Positions 1 through 10,057 of a stretch of DNA of 64,000 nt are shown piece after piece (the first letter of the stretch is position 1; the number at the start of each line of letters is the position of its first letter). This DNA is from Arsenophonus sp052174475 (GTDB taxonomy: Bacteria > Pseudomonadota > Gammaproteobacteria > Enterobacterales > Enterobacteriaceae), in the NCBI GenBank assembly GCA_052174475.1, contig JBQMRO010000029.1, forward strand, positions 186,001-250,000, written 5' to 3'. The notes under the pieces were generated by a model. That model saw only the letters and a list, made by a program, of their open reading frames with translations, had not been told where the DNA came from and did not search any database. The translations under genes were made by a program, and so were the position numbers.

Positions 1-225
1 GAGATTACCTTTATGTGTCGTTAAAATAACCTGCGGCATATATGTTAAAATGCTCTGTTGCAATGAATGTTCAAAACCATTCATAACAGCAGTGACGGTA
101 ATTAATGCCATAATCCCTAATGCAATGCCAATCGTAGATAAACTTGATACGAACCGACCAAATCGGTCGCCTGTTTGTCCACGCATGTAACGTAGACCAA
201 TATAAAAGATAACAGACTGAGACAT
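1..225 (-). CDS. lolC: LolC N-terminus (partial, runs off the window)
   Basis: This is the first 75 codons of LolC, an inner-membrane permease subunit of the LolCDE ABC transporter that releases lipoproteins to LolA. The translation starts MSQSVIFYIGLRYMRGQ and continues with GDRFGRFVSSLSTIGIALG, which matches the N-terminus and first membrane segment of enterobacterial LolC almost residue for residue. The ATG at 225 is preceded by an AAGAGG sequence about 11 nt upstream. It is divergent from mfd, the same arrangement as in E. coli (lolC and mfd back to back, with ycfT lost here). The frame is open to the window edge, so the gene is probably intact, but the rest cannot be seen. Confidence 0.93.
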   Translation of the reverse strand, partial: MSQSVIFYIGLRYMRGQTGDRFGRFVSSLSTIGIALGIMALITVTAVMNGFEHSLQQSILTYMPQVILTTHKGNL

Positions 226-419
226 TAAATTCAATATACCTCTTGTTGCCAAAGCAAAGTATTTGGCGATAATAAATTGTAGCTTACTGAATGAAATCAC
301 TTTAAGTCAACATTTTACAATTTTTTTATATATATCTTAACAGATTAGACTATTTTCGTTTGTTTTAGTATTAATAAAGCAAGCATTACAATTTTAATAA
401 TGAGAATTAATTAATCCTT
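226..419. promoter_or_regulatory. Divergent lolC/mfd intergenic region
   Basis: This 194-bp AT-rich gap lies between the divergent starts of lolC and mfd and must hold both promoters. I cannot pick a confident -35/-10 pair because nearly any stretch of it resembles a -10. In E. coli ycfT lies between these genes; no trace of it is visible here. Confidence 0.4.
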
Positions 420-3400
420 ATGTCGGCAAAATATTATTATCAACTACCTAAAAAGCAAGGTGATATTCGCCATTTGGGGTGTCTGATTGGCGCAGCAGCC
501 GCTGTTGAGTGTGCTGATATTATCGAACGCCATCCAGGTCTTATTGTCTTAATCACTCAAGATACACATAATGCCTTAAAATTATGTGGTGAAATACAAC
601 AATTTTCACAGAATTCAGTAACAATCTTCTCGGATTGGGAGACGCTGCCTTATGATAGTTTTTCACCACATCAAGAAATTATTTCAACGCGTTTAGTTAA
701 TCTTTATCGACTGCCGACTTTGACAAAAGGTTTATTAATTGTTCCGGTTAATACGTTAATGCAAAAAGTTTGCCCTGCTGATTTCCTAATCAGCAATGCA
801 CTGCTTATCCATAAGTGGAGTAAGCTTTCACGTGAAAAATTGCGTAATAGTCTTGATAAAGCCGGTTATCGATATGTTGAACAAGTACTCGAGCATGGTG
901 AATATACTACTCGTGGATCGTTACTTGATCTCTTTCCAATGGGCAGTAACGATCCATATCGAATTGACTTTTTTGATGATGAAATTGATAGCTTAAGAAC
1001 TTTTAATGTTGATAGTCAACTGACTGTCAGCGAAGTTGAGCAGATAAACTTATTACCCGCTCACGAATTTCCAATAGATGATAAAGCTATTGAATTATTC
1101 CGTAGCCAATGGCGTAAATATTTCAACGTACGGCGTGATCCTGAACATATCTATCAACAAATTAGTAAAAAAATACTGCCAGCAGGAATTGAATATTGGC
1201 AACCTCTTTTTTTCAATCAGTCACTGTCTTCTTTATTTGACTACTTTCCCGCTAATACTTTGTTGATCACGCAAGATTTAGCAGTAATGGCTGATAGATT
1301 TTGGACTGATACTTATCATCGCTATGAGAGCCGAAATGTTGATCCAATGCGTCCGCTATTACCGCCTAATATGCTTTGGTTAAATAGCGAGCAGCTTAAT
1401 CAAACCCTTAAAACATGGCCGCGTATTAAAATTTCAGTTGAACCGGTTGCTAAAAAAGCAGGTAATACTAACCTGCCCTATTTAGCTTTACCTGATTTAA
1501 GTATCAGTCAAAAAAATAAAGCCCCGCTTGATAAGCTAGATCAGTTTAGCAGAAATTTTGTTGGCCGAATTGTTTTTTCTGTAGAAAGTCCCGGACGACG
1601 TGAAACAGTACAAGAGTTACTAGCACAGATAAAAATCAACCCTATTAAGATTAAAACTCTGAATAAAACTAATGATGCAGGTTTTTACATTACAGTAGGT
1701 GCTGCTGAACAAGGTTTTACTAATCAGGATCAACAAATAGCCCTCATTTGTGAAAGCGATATTTTAGGTAAACGGGTTATTCAACGTCATACTGAAGAAT
1801 ATAAAACGATTAATATCGACCTATTAATCCGTAATCTGGCTGAATTACGGCTAGGACAACCTGTTGTTCACCTTGAACATGGGGTTGGACGTTATCAAGG
1901 CTTAACGACTTTGGTTGTAGGCGGTATTCAAGCTGAATATTTGATGCTAACTTATGCTGGCAATGATAAACTTTATGCTCCGGTTTCATCGCTGAATTTA
2001 ATTAGTCGTTATAGTGGCTGCAGTGATGAAAATGCACCACTACATAAATTAGGTGGTGATGTTTGGGCTAAAGCAAAACAAAAAGCAGCTAAAAAAATTC
2101 GTGATGTTGCGGTAGAGCTATTAGATTTTCATGCTCAGCGAAGCATGAAGCCAGGTTTTGCTTTCAGGCATGATAAAATGCAGTATCAGCTTTTTTGCCA
2201 AGATTTTCCCTTTGAAACAACAGTTGATCAAGAGCAGGCAATTAATGCTGTTTTACATGATATGCGCCAACCCATTGCTATGGATCGATTAGTTTGTGGT
2301 GATGTGGGCTTTGGTAAAACCGAAGTGGCGATGCGAGCAGCATTTTTAGCAATAACCAATAATCAACAAGTTGCTGTATTGATACCCACAACGTTACTGG
2401 CACAACAACACTTCGATAATTTTCTCGACCGTTTTGCTAACTGGCCAGTACGGATTGAAATGCTATCACGCTTTCGTAGTAATAAAGAGCAGCAACAAAT
2501 TATTAACGCAGTGGCTGAAGGTAAAGTGGATATCTTAATTGGTACCCATAAATTACTACAAAATGATTTCCGTTGGAAATCACTTGGGTTATTAATTATT
2601 GATGAAGAGCACCGCTTTGGTGTTCGCCAGAAAGAGTTAATTAAATCAATACGAACTAATGTTGATATTCTAACATTAACGGCAACACCTATTCCTAGAA
2701 CCCTTAATATGGCAATGAGTGGGATGCGTGATCTATCGATTATTGCTACTCCGCCTTCTCGTCGATTATCCGTTAAGACCTTTGTTCGTCAATATGATGA
2801 TTTAATTGTGCGGGAAGCGATTTTACGGGAAATATTACGTGGTGGACAAGTTTATTATCTGTTTAATGATATAAAATATATTGAAAAAGTAAAAGAGCGT
2901 TTGGCATCGCTAGTATCTGAAGCGCGTTTTGTTATTGCTCATGGACAAATGCGTGAAAGAGATCTAGAACGTGTGATGACCGATTTTCATCATCAGCGTT
3001 TTAATGTATTAATTTGTACTACTATTATTGAAACGGGAATCGATATCCCTACCGCTAATACTATTATTATTGAACGTGCAGATCATTTTGGTTTAGCACA
3101 ATTACATCAATTGCGTGGTAGGGTTGGCCGATCTTATCATCAAGCTTATGCTTATCTCTTAACAGCACACCCGAAAGCTATGACAGATGACGCACAAAAA
3201 CGGCTTGAAGTGATCGCAGCGCTCGAAAATCTTGGTGCAGGCTTTGCATTGGCTACCCATGATTTAGAAATTCGTGGTGCTGGAGAGTTACTTGGTAAAG
3301 AACAAAGCGGACAGATGACTACTATCGGATTTACACTTTATATGGAACTTCTTGAAAACGCTGTTGAAGCTTTAAAGCAAGGCAAGGAGCCTTCTTTAGA

Positions 3401-3860
3401 AGAACTTACTAGTCAACAGACTGAAATTGAATTAAGAATGCCTGTACTATTGCCGGATGACTATGTTACCGATGTAAATCTTAGATTATCCTTTTATAAA
3501 AGAATAGCCAGTGCCAAAAATACCAATGAATTGGATGAGTTAAGAATTGAACTTATCAGTCGTTTTGGTAAATTGCCTGATGCTTGTAAACAATTACTGC
3601 AAACTACTGATATCCAGATGCATGGACAAGCATTAGGTATTAAACGAATAGAAGCTAATGAAAAAGGAGGATTTATTGAATTTAGTAAGCAAAATAAAGT
3701 AAATCCAACATTTCTTATTGAGTTATTGCAAAGATCAGCTGATATCTATCGACTAGATGGACCTAATAAATTAAAATTTATTAAACCACTAATTAATTAT
3801 GCTGAAAGGATTGCTTTTATTAGGAAGCTAATAACTAGTTTTCAGTTGCATCAAGTATAA
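420..3860 (+). CDS. mfd: Transcription-repair coupling factor Mfd
   Basis: Mfd is an ATP-dependent translocase that removes RNA polymerase stalled at DNA lesions and recruits UvrA. At 1146 residues it is essentially the E. coli length (1148). The UvrB-like module fills the N-terminal part, and the RNA-polymerase-interacting domain carries VVHLEHGVGRYQGL around residue 485. The RecG-like translocase has Walker A GDVGFGKTE near residue 628 and the DEEH box near 728. Helicase motifs TATPIPRT and QLRGRVGRS follow, and a C-terminal TRCF domain closes the protein. The frame is uninterrupted, although the surrounding DNA is decayed. Retention implies that coupled repair still works, provided the uvr genes exist elsewhere. 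The ATG at 420 has no strong ribosome site but aligns with the family start. Confidence 0.97.
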   Translation: MSAKYYYQLPKKQGDIRHLGCLIGAAAAVECADIIERHPGLIVLITQDTHNALKLCGEIQQFSQNSVTIFSDWETLPYDSFSPHQEIISTRLVNLYRLPTLTKGLLIVPVNTLMQKVCPADFLISNALLIHKWSKLSREKLRNSLDKAGYRYVEQVLEHGEYTTRGSLLDLFPMGSNDPYRIDFFDDEIDSLRTFNVDSQLTVSEVEQINLLPAHEFPIDDKAIELFRSQWRKYFNVRRDPEHIYQQISKKILPAGIEYWQPLFFNQSLSSLFDYFPANTLLITQDLAVMADRFWTDTYHRYESRNVDPMRPLLPPNMLWLNSEQLNQTLKTWPRIKISVEPVAKKAGNTNLPYLALPDLSISQKNKAPLDKLDQFSRNFVGRIVFSVESPGRRETVQELLAQIKINPIKIKTLNKTNDAGFYITVGAAEQGFTNQDQQIALICESDILGKRVIQRHTEEYKTINIDLLIRNLAELRLGQPVVHLEHGVGRYQGLTTLVVGGIQAEYLMLTYAGNDKLYAPVSSLNLISRYSGCSDENAPLHKLGGDVWAKAKQKAAKKIRDVAVELLDFHAQRSMKPGFAFRHDKMQYQLFCQDFPFETTVDQEQAINAVLHDMRQPIAMDRLVCGDVGFGKTEVAMRAAFLAITNNQQVAVLIPTTLLAQQHFDNFLDRFANWPVRIEMLSRFRSNKEQQQIINAVAEGKVDILIGTHKLLQNDFRWKSLGLLIIDEEHRFGVRQKELIKSIRTNVDILTLTATPIPRTLNMAMSGMRDLSIIATPPSRRLSVKTFVRQYDDLIVREAILREILRGGQVYYLFNDIKYIEKVKERLASLVSEARFVIAHGQMRERDLERVMTDFHHQRFNVLICTTIIETGIDIPTANTIIIERADHFGLAQLHQLRGRVGRSYHQAYAYLLTAHPKAMTDDAQKRLEVIAALENLGAGFALATHDLEIRGAGELLGKEQSGQMTTIGFTLYMELLENAVEALKQGKEPSLEELTSQQTEIELRMPVLLPDDYVTDVNLRLSFYKRIASAKNTNELDELRIELISRFGKLPDACKQLLQTTDIQMHGQALGIKRIEANEKGGFIEFSKQNKVNPTFLIELLQRSADIYRLDGPNKLKFIKPLINYAERIAFIRKLITSFQLHQV

Positions 3861-4120
3861 ATTAATTTATCGCTTCTTATTTTTTTTACAACAAGAAGCT
3901 GATTGTTAATGTCAAATCTGGTATTATTAATAATGATCGATGGAAATTAGTTTTCCTTTCCAGTAAAAAATATCATTTTATTTTGAATAATTCAGGTTTA
4001 ATTTTGAAAGTAATTTTCATAGATTGCAATGGAATTTTATCAGTCAATACTGATTTATTAATCTCTAATTGCACAGCTAATCATATAAATGCAGAGTGAT
4101 CATCTTAAGATCTTAACAAA
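3861..4120. other. Non-coding AT-rich DNA after mfd
   Basis: No open frame or recognisable relic is present. The ycfS, bhsA, ycfQ and ycfJ genes that separate mfd from ndh in E. coli are not detectable anywhere between 3861 and 6396. A loose inverted repeat (GCTTCTT...AAGAAGC) lies just after mfd but has no following T run, so I do not call it a terminator. Confidence 0.5.
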
Positions 4121-4129
4121 AATTAAAAT

Positions 4130-6335
4130 GATAATTTTTAGTCTATTTTCCATGCGCACATTAAATCGATAAATCAGACCATTCGTTTTAGTATGCATCG
4201 GCGGACTAAGTCCGTGCTCTATATCAAGCTCTGTATACAACGGTTAAATTTCTTTTTTCTGGTGACTGAATCTTTTATTAGGCTAAGAAGGTTGTCTGTA
4301 AATTCTTTATCATTACCTCTGAGTAATCTATGGATAGCTATGGATATCTTCTGTTAAGATCATCTAGGAGTATCGAGCATTAATTACGGTTTTATAAGAC
4401 CAATAAGAAACCACTGAGTGGTTAGCGACCTGTATCTACAAAAAGATAATGTCGCAAACTTTTATTTGGTATTTTTTAGAATATATTGAATTTTTAGAAA
4501 TTTGTGCATTACGATCAGACTACATTCCACTCTGAAATTTTGTAAATCTATTTTTATTCTTAGGTTAAATGTTGTTAACTATTAGAGTCAACCAAGTCAC
4601 AAATCCTCTTATCTGCGGTTCTAGCTTTTCTTAGTAGATTGTAGAAACTTAAATAGTATTGAAAGGGTTGTTTTTCTTGAGCCACAGTGCTTTACGCATC
4701 AGAAGCATAGCCTAGCTGTTACAAAATCCAATTTTAATTGGATTTTCTCGTTCTTATTAACGCCTAGTGATTAACAGGAAGCCGTAGAGTGCCAGTCGTT
4801 TTCTTTGTTTTCTCCAACATCCTTATTACTGGAGGATACGCTGAAAACCTTTCCAACAAAGTATTAACGGTTTTGTTAGCGGCATCACGATTCTCTGCTA
4901 ACCATACTTACAACAGCTTATCCTTAACTTTCGGTGACACATGCCTTTAGAGAGTGAAACCAACATATGAGATGTTTTATTTGCCACTAAACAGGATTTA
5001 TACTACATGTCCGGTAATATCTTTACCACTGCATTCTAAAAACCAAGAGCACCAATCTTCCATAGCAAGATTGGAGATTCGGTTAAACCATGCGTTTGCG
5101 GCCATCCATAAGTTCGACCCAGTGCGATTATAACACTCGATAATCATCTTCTATCGTAACACGTTCCTTACTTTCATGCGCAATGCCGTCGATATTAACT
5201 AGCAAGTAAAGGCGATCAGCTTGCATAACAGAACGACATATACTTTCACCAAAGAAATAAACATAACGCGTATCGCTTAAATCACGCAACTATCATTATT
5301 AATGCTAGTTCAAAGCATTGCTATTTTAGTCTGCTGATGCTCTCTCTACTAGAGAAAATTATATGCTTTTCATCGATAAGCACTTTATGGGGGGGTTCGT
5401 GAAAATCACAGGTTAAAATGTCTTGCGTATATGCAGCCTACGGAAATACAACTCTTCGTCGATTTTTATACGATTCAGATAAAAGGCAGTAACGAGATTT
5501 TGGAGCATATTCTGTCGCCACTGCGAGATCCTCCTAATCTTAGCCAGTTAATCTCAATAGCATCAATGCTAGTTTGTAGATTAGCGGTGGCAAATAATCA
5601 TTTGCCTAAACGGTAGGGACACCCGTCAAGAAAATTTGTTCAGCACGTTATCGCAGCATTGCTTTAGAGATCATTCTTAAAGAGAATGTCTATCAGCTTA
5701 AAGTAGCATTACGAATAAGTTCATGCAATGAATCACAGGGTAATATCTGGTTTTATGGATATCTGTAGTGTAAATTAATAACATATTTATCTCTCTGTTA
5801 TTAAATATTTAATTAAACAATAAACAAGATACGCCACAATCTCTAAAACCACATACACCAGAGTTATCATAACTTAAGATATGCATATTTATGTGTAGAT
5901 AACTAAGTTTTTAGTTTTAAACGCTTTGTGGGGAACGGCTTCGTAGGATTATTCTTCTTTCATTTTACGTAAACACCTTTCCGGGTAAACGCAAACAGCA
6001 ATTTAGATAAAATCGAAATACAACGGAGTCCAGGAATTCGCATACGACTGCTAGCAGATTCGTCGAGAGAGAAAAATATTTTTCGAAGGAAAAATAACTA
6101 CGACTTTTGAGCTTATGAAAGAATCGTCGGCAAATGATAAGGAATATGGCTGTAATCATCAATATGATCACCTGTTACCATTTAGTAATAGTAAAGTTTG
6201 GAGATGCCATAATGTTTATAAAAAGTAGATGCAAGCTCTCTACTAGCTTAAAAAGATGCTCTGATTTTAGATGTTGTAGTTGTTTGAACATGGAGTCTTA
6301 TTATGATATTTCTTTTTAATTATACCCCTTAGTAG
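4130..6335 (+). mobile_element. Unclassified repeated element, copy a, split by an IS256 copy
   Basis: The flanks of the IS256 copy at 4488-5875 join into a sequence that aligns with 52,440-52,900. The left flank near 4440-4487 carries AAAGATAATGTCGCAAACTT, matching 52,450. The right flank from 5876 (AAGATATGCATATTTATGTG) matches 52,484 onward and stays alignable to about 6335. A third partial copy is at 60,165-60,450 and a fourth at about 10,060-10,207 plus 11,650-11,690. No frame is open on either strand and I recognise no transposase motif. It is either a fourth IS type or a repeated piece of a prophage or plasmid. The left limit is uncertain. Confidence 0.55.
4488..5875 (-). mobile_element. 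Degenerate IS256-family copy 1
   Basis: This is a full-length but heavily mutated IS256-family (mutator-type) element of about 1.39 kb, with the transposase reading on the minus strand. It aligns along its whole length with the other nine copies. Stops and indels occur throughout and no transposase frame is open. It lies inside the unclassified repeat. The flanking AGAATATATT and AAGATATGCAT look like decayed direct repeats of the target. Confidence 0.85.
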
Positions 6336-6396
6336 CTATCTATTCCATAGATAGATATGGCAACTAGGGTCTATGTAATGATTCGGAACTAAACAG

Positions 6397-7698
6397 TTAG
6401 TGTAATTTTAATCTAGGTCGAATAATACGATTAATACTATCCACTAACATCATCAATCCAGTTTTAACATAACCGTGTAATGCTATTTGATGCATCCGAT
6501 AAAGTGAAATATAGACGATACGAGCGATTTTTCCTTCAAGCGTCATATTCCCGCGTACTAAATTCCCCATTAGACTACCAACCGTACTAAAACGAGATAA
6601 TGAGACTAAAGAGCCGTAATCTTTATAGATATATTCTTGCAATTCTTTATGTTCAAGTAAAGCGAGGATATTTTTATAACATAAAGTGGCCATTTGATGT
6701 GCAGCTTGAGCGCGTGGAGGCACAAATCCACCATCTTTTTTAGAGCAAGAAGCGCAATCACCAATTGCAAAAATAGAACTATCTAGCGTTGTTTGTAGTG
6801 TTGGATTAACTACTAATTGATTAATTCGATTTGTTTCTAATTCACCAATTTGATGCATAAAGTCAGGTACTTTAATGCCAGCTGCCCAAACAATTAGATC
6901 GACATTAATTTTTTCTGCTGATTTAATATTAAGACCATCGCTATCCGTACTAGTTACTATGGTTTGTGTTAAAATACGAACACCTAATTTAATTAATTTA
7001 TTATGTGCAGCTGTTGAGACCCGTATAGGTAGTGTCGGTAAGATACGTTCTCCAGCTTCAATTAGTGTTACATGAAGCGCTTCTTTATCCAAGCCTTCAA
7101 AACCATAACTTGTTAATTGCTCGATAACATTATAGAGTTCAGCAGAAAGTTCTACCCCAGTTGCACCACCGCCAATGATTGCAATATTGATCTTATCATT
7201 TGATTTATGGTGCGCTGAGTAGCTAAGAAATAAATTCAGCATCTTTTCATGAAAACGAAAAGCTTGCTGAGGATTATCCAGGAAAATACAATGCTCTTTT
7301 ACACCGGCGATACCAAAATCATTAGATACACTGCCTAGTGCTATCACTAAAAGATCAAAATTTAATTGTCGTTCTGGAACTAAAAGTTGACCTTCCTTAT
7401 CATGTATCGCTGAGAGTGTGATAGTTTTATTGTTACGATTAATATTGGTCAAACGACCTAACTGAAAATGAAAATAGTGATTACGGGCATGCGCTAAATA
7501 ACTTAGCGCATCAACACCGTCATCTAAAGAGCCCGCTGCAACCTCATGCAGTAGAGGTTTCCATAAATGGCTTTTATTGCAATCAACTAATATAATCTCA
7601 GCTTTATTCTTGCGTTTTAATTTATTCCCTAATTTGGTTGCAAGTTCTAATCCTCCTGCCCCACCACCGACAATTATAATCTTAGTTTTTGAGGTCAT
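6397..7698 (-). CDS. ndh: Type II NADH dehydrogenase
   Basis: Ndh is a peripheral inner-membrane flavoprotein that oxidises NADH and reduces ubiquinone without pumping protons. It has 433 residues (E. coli 434). The first dinucleotide-binding motif GGGAGGLELATKLG starts near residue 11 for FAD. The second, AIIGGGATGVELSAELY, near residue 173, binds NADH. A conserved IFAIGDCA segment near residue 309 contacts the flavin, and the C-terminal part has the hydrophobic stretch used for membrane association. It stands alone, with IS relics on both sides; nagZ and ycfP, its usual neighbours, are lost. An intact ndh suggests that the non-coupled entry route into the respiratory chain is still used. 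Confidence 0.96.
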   Translation of the reverse strand: MTSKTKIIIVGGGAGGLELATKLGNKLKRKNKAEIILVDCNKSHLWKPLLHEVAAGSLDDGVDALSYLAHARNHYFHFQLGRLTNINRNNKTITLSAIHDKEGQLLVPERQLNFDLLVIALGSVSNDFGIAGVKEHCIFLDNPQQAFRFHEKMLNLFLSYSAHHKSNDKINIAIIGGGATGVELSAELYNVIEQLTSYGFEGLDKEALHVTLIEAGERILPTLPIRVSTAAHNKLIKLGVRILTQTIVTSTDSDGLNIKSAEKINVDLIVWAAGIKVPDFMHQIGELETNRINQLVVNPTLQTTLDSSIFAIGDCASCSKKDGGFVPPRAQAAHQMATLCYKNILALLEHKELQEYIYKDYGSLVSLSRFSTVGSLMGNLVRGNMTLEGKIARIVYISLYRMHQIALHGYVKTGLMMLVDSINRIIRPRLKLH

Positions 7699-7844
7699 TA
7701 TAACTACCTTATCATAAATAATTTTTTTTGTTATTTAAATAAATTAATAAATATTAATTTTTGCAGTATATCATAGTTGATTATTTTCTCATACCTAAAT
7801 TAATTAAAATCAATTTGGCTGATTATTTTAGCTATGTTAGGAAA

Positions 7845-8780
7845 AAGGTTGTTACTTTATTCGCAGAGCAATTTGTAATCATGTCTGTATTTCAATTATT
7901 ATGGTTTTAAGCAATCTTCTCCATACCAAATAATTCGGTAAATAAGGACCCCTACATCATGAAATCTACTCAGGCATCTTTTTAATTAGCTGACATAACT
8001 ATTCACATTTTAAATATGAAATTGTTTACCAATAATTAGCTCAAGAAAACGGCCAGCACATTCTATTCTACATTAAACTATTCAGAATCTAATTTCTCAT
8101 ATTATACCTTATTGGATCTGTGGCAATTAAGACTGCGATTTCTTATTTTCTCTTATCTCCTCATCTCCCGCCTTTTCTAGCTTTTCTATGTAAAATATAA
8201 CGCTTCCTTTAAAGGATTTAGAGAAAAATGTTAATCGACTCAATAATACCGCTTAGTGTATTTAAGTTTACTGTTGCTGTTGAAGCAAGAAAGCATATAC
8301 GCTAATCTAAACGCTGTTTTAAATCAATGTTTGTTTATTTTTCTGATTTTCGTAAAGTCAAGCTATTCAACATGCATCGAAGATAATTAAACCTTTATCT
8401 TTGTGATGTAGTTTTACAAGAAGGAAACCTTCAGTACGATTCTTAAATATTTTCTTACAATCAAGGATTTTATAATGATATGGTTATAACCATAATTAAT
8501 GTGTAGTGTGGGTAGTCTCTCCCGCTGCGAATAATATTTTAACTGTGATAGTATAGATAAGGTAAACTAAATAAGTTAATTCAATGCATGAATTAATATT
8601 ATCCAATAAATTGTTTCCGAATTAACTAATGATATGTAGTTTTATCTTGGGATAGGGTAAGTAAAAAGTCGCTTTGATCTGTATTAATATTTACTTTTCA
8701 TAGCAACCTCTATAGAAAAATTCTTCATGCAGTATAAAGGATTTTTATCAGCAACTTTTCTCAACATAGAAGGGGAGAAT
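7845..8780 (-). mobile_element. Degenerate IS1595-family copy 1
   Basis: It aligns with the better preserved copies at 45.9-46.9 kb (opposite strand) and 56.5-57.5 kb (same strand). It reads on the minus strand and is full of stops and indels. The family call rests on motifs visible in the 45.9-kb copy. This copy sits where nagZ, thiK and ycfP would be expected between ndh and lpoB. Confidence 0.75.
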
Positions 8781-8799
8781 CCACCATCGCTGTTTTTTG

Positions 8800-9650
8800 G
8801 CAAATCTATAAAGTAAAATCTTTCAGTTCATGCGACATCAAAGTTACCGAGCAGTAAATTAGCATAATAAATTTATATTACCTAACTGCAGCTAGGTATA
8901 CATTACACTTTTACTACGCCAATATTACTTAGACTTTTCAATAATAACTGGTTGTGAATCGCTAATCAATGCTTTGTTTTACGTCACTAAATAACTCACG
9001 TTATATTACAGTAAGTAGACACGCAAAACAGGATATCAAAACTGCTATCTTCTATGCCTTGCATACTTACGGTCGATAATTCAATCAATACTCGCATGTT
9101 CATGTCTCTATAGATCATAGAGGTCTAGATATTAAACATTCTGTATAGCATATAAACTATTCTCAAAAAAGAGAAGCCAAAAAAAAATTGGTTAGTCGCT
9201 GTTATTTGCTTACTGTATCATACAGCTATAACCTTATAAATCTAATAGTCTTATTATTTTTAGGTATATTCGCACCAGAAAGCGGTACTAGGGTTATTTG
9301 AAAGTGCAATACAGAGATGTTACTGGAAAGTATACTTTTTTTTAAAAAGACGGAAGAGATGAATATAATAGTGTGAAGTACTTTGTACTCTATCTTAAAC
9401 GGCTTCTCCCTGGTATCTATGTAAAACTACGGAGTTAGCGATGGGGGGGAAAGTGCTGTACATTATTATTACATTCATACTCAATAACACCAATATTAGC
9501 TATTGACGCAGGAATAAATAATCGGGCGTCTATATTAGGAATATTCCAGCGAGTCATGTTAAGATGATCTGTTATTATAGTTTCTTATCGAAACATCAAC
9601 TAGGCATAACTATTACGAAGGTGTATTATATAAGTCGTTGAAGATGACGG
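8800..9650 (+). mobile_element. Degenerate IS91-family transposase, copy A
   Basis: Across frames the translation keeps the order of IS91-type (Y1/Y2 rolling-circle) transposase motifs: ALHTYGR near 9060, HVHVSI...GLDIKH near 9100, a KYFVLYLKR segment near 9380 (compare YLGRYLKR), GGKVLYII near 9450 (compare GGAVV), and NIPASHVKMICYYSFLSK near 9540, matching the conserved IPxKHFKMIRYYGFLxNR tail. Several frameshifts separate these blocks. The left end is not defined. Confidence 0.75.
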
Positions 9651-10057
9651 CTCGCAAAAAACCAGCAAAACCGAAATTTACCGTTTTTATAAAAATTCTT
9701 GCTAATAAATCTGTATAAATTTAACTATATGGTATCAGGTTAGTTTTATCTATGCTATTAGATTGATGGATATACAGTAGAATTGTTCTAAAAAATAATG
9801 TATAGAATAGAAAAACGAGGGTTATTAAGAATACCTTAGGATTAATATCAATAAAATTGATGTATTAGATAAATAATACACACTTTAATAGATTTTACTT
9901 ATAAAGTAAAATCTATTAAATTAATTCTATCTCCTTTTATGAGATAGATATGACTTTTAGTTTCTTCTTAAAGAATGATTAATTTTCTTAATATGAATAC
10001 TGAATTAGTCTACGGTGCATCCTTAAAGGAATTCTATTGGGTATGATCTAGCAATCT
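9651..10057. other. Non-coding spacer with two tandem hairpins
   Basis: No coding remnant is recognised between the IS91 relic and the next repeat fragment. The only structure is the pair of inverted repeats listed at 9884-9948. Confidence 0.5.
9884..9948. repeat. Two adjacent perfect inverted repeats
   Basis: The first is a perfect 17-bp stem, TTTAATAGATTTTACTT at 9884-9900, with a 3-base spacer and its exact complement at 9904-9920. The second follows 5 bp later: TCTATCTC at 9926-9933, a 7-base spacer, then GAGATAGA at 9941-9948. In heavily mutated DNA a perfect 17-bp stem is unusual. It could be a bidirectional terminator or the product of a recent local inversion. Confidence 0.7.

Noticed and set aside
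3861..3905. Rho-independent terminator after mfd
   Set aside because: The T run lies in the loop rather than after the stem, and the stem is separated by 13 bases.
5965..6319. Two overlapping frames of 68 and 61 codons on opposite strands
   Set aside because: They fall in the unclassified repeat and are not conserved in its other copies.
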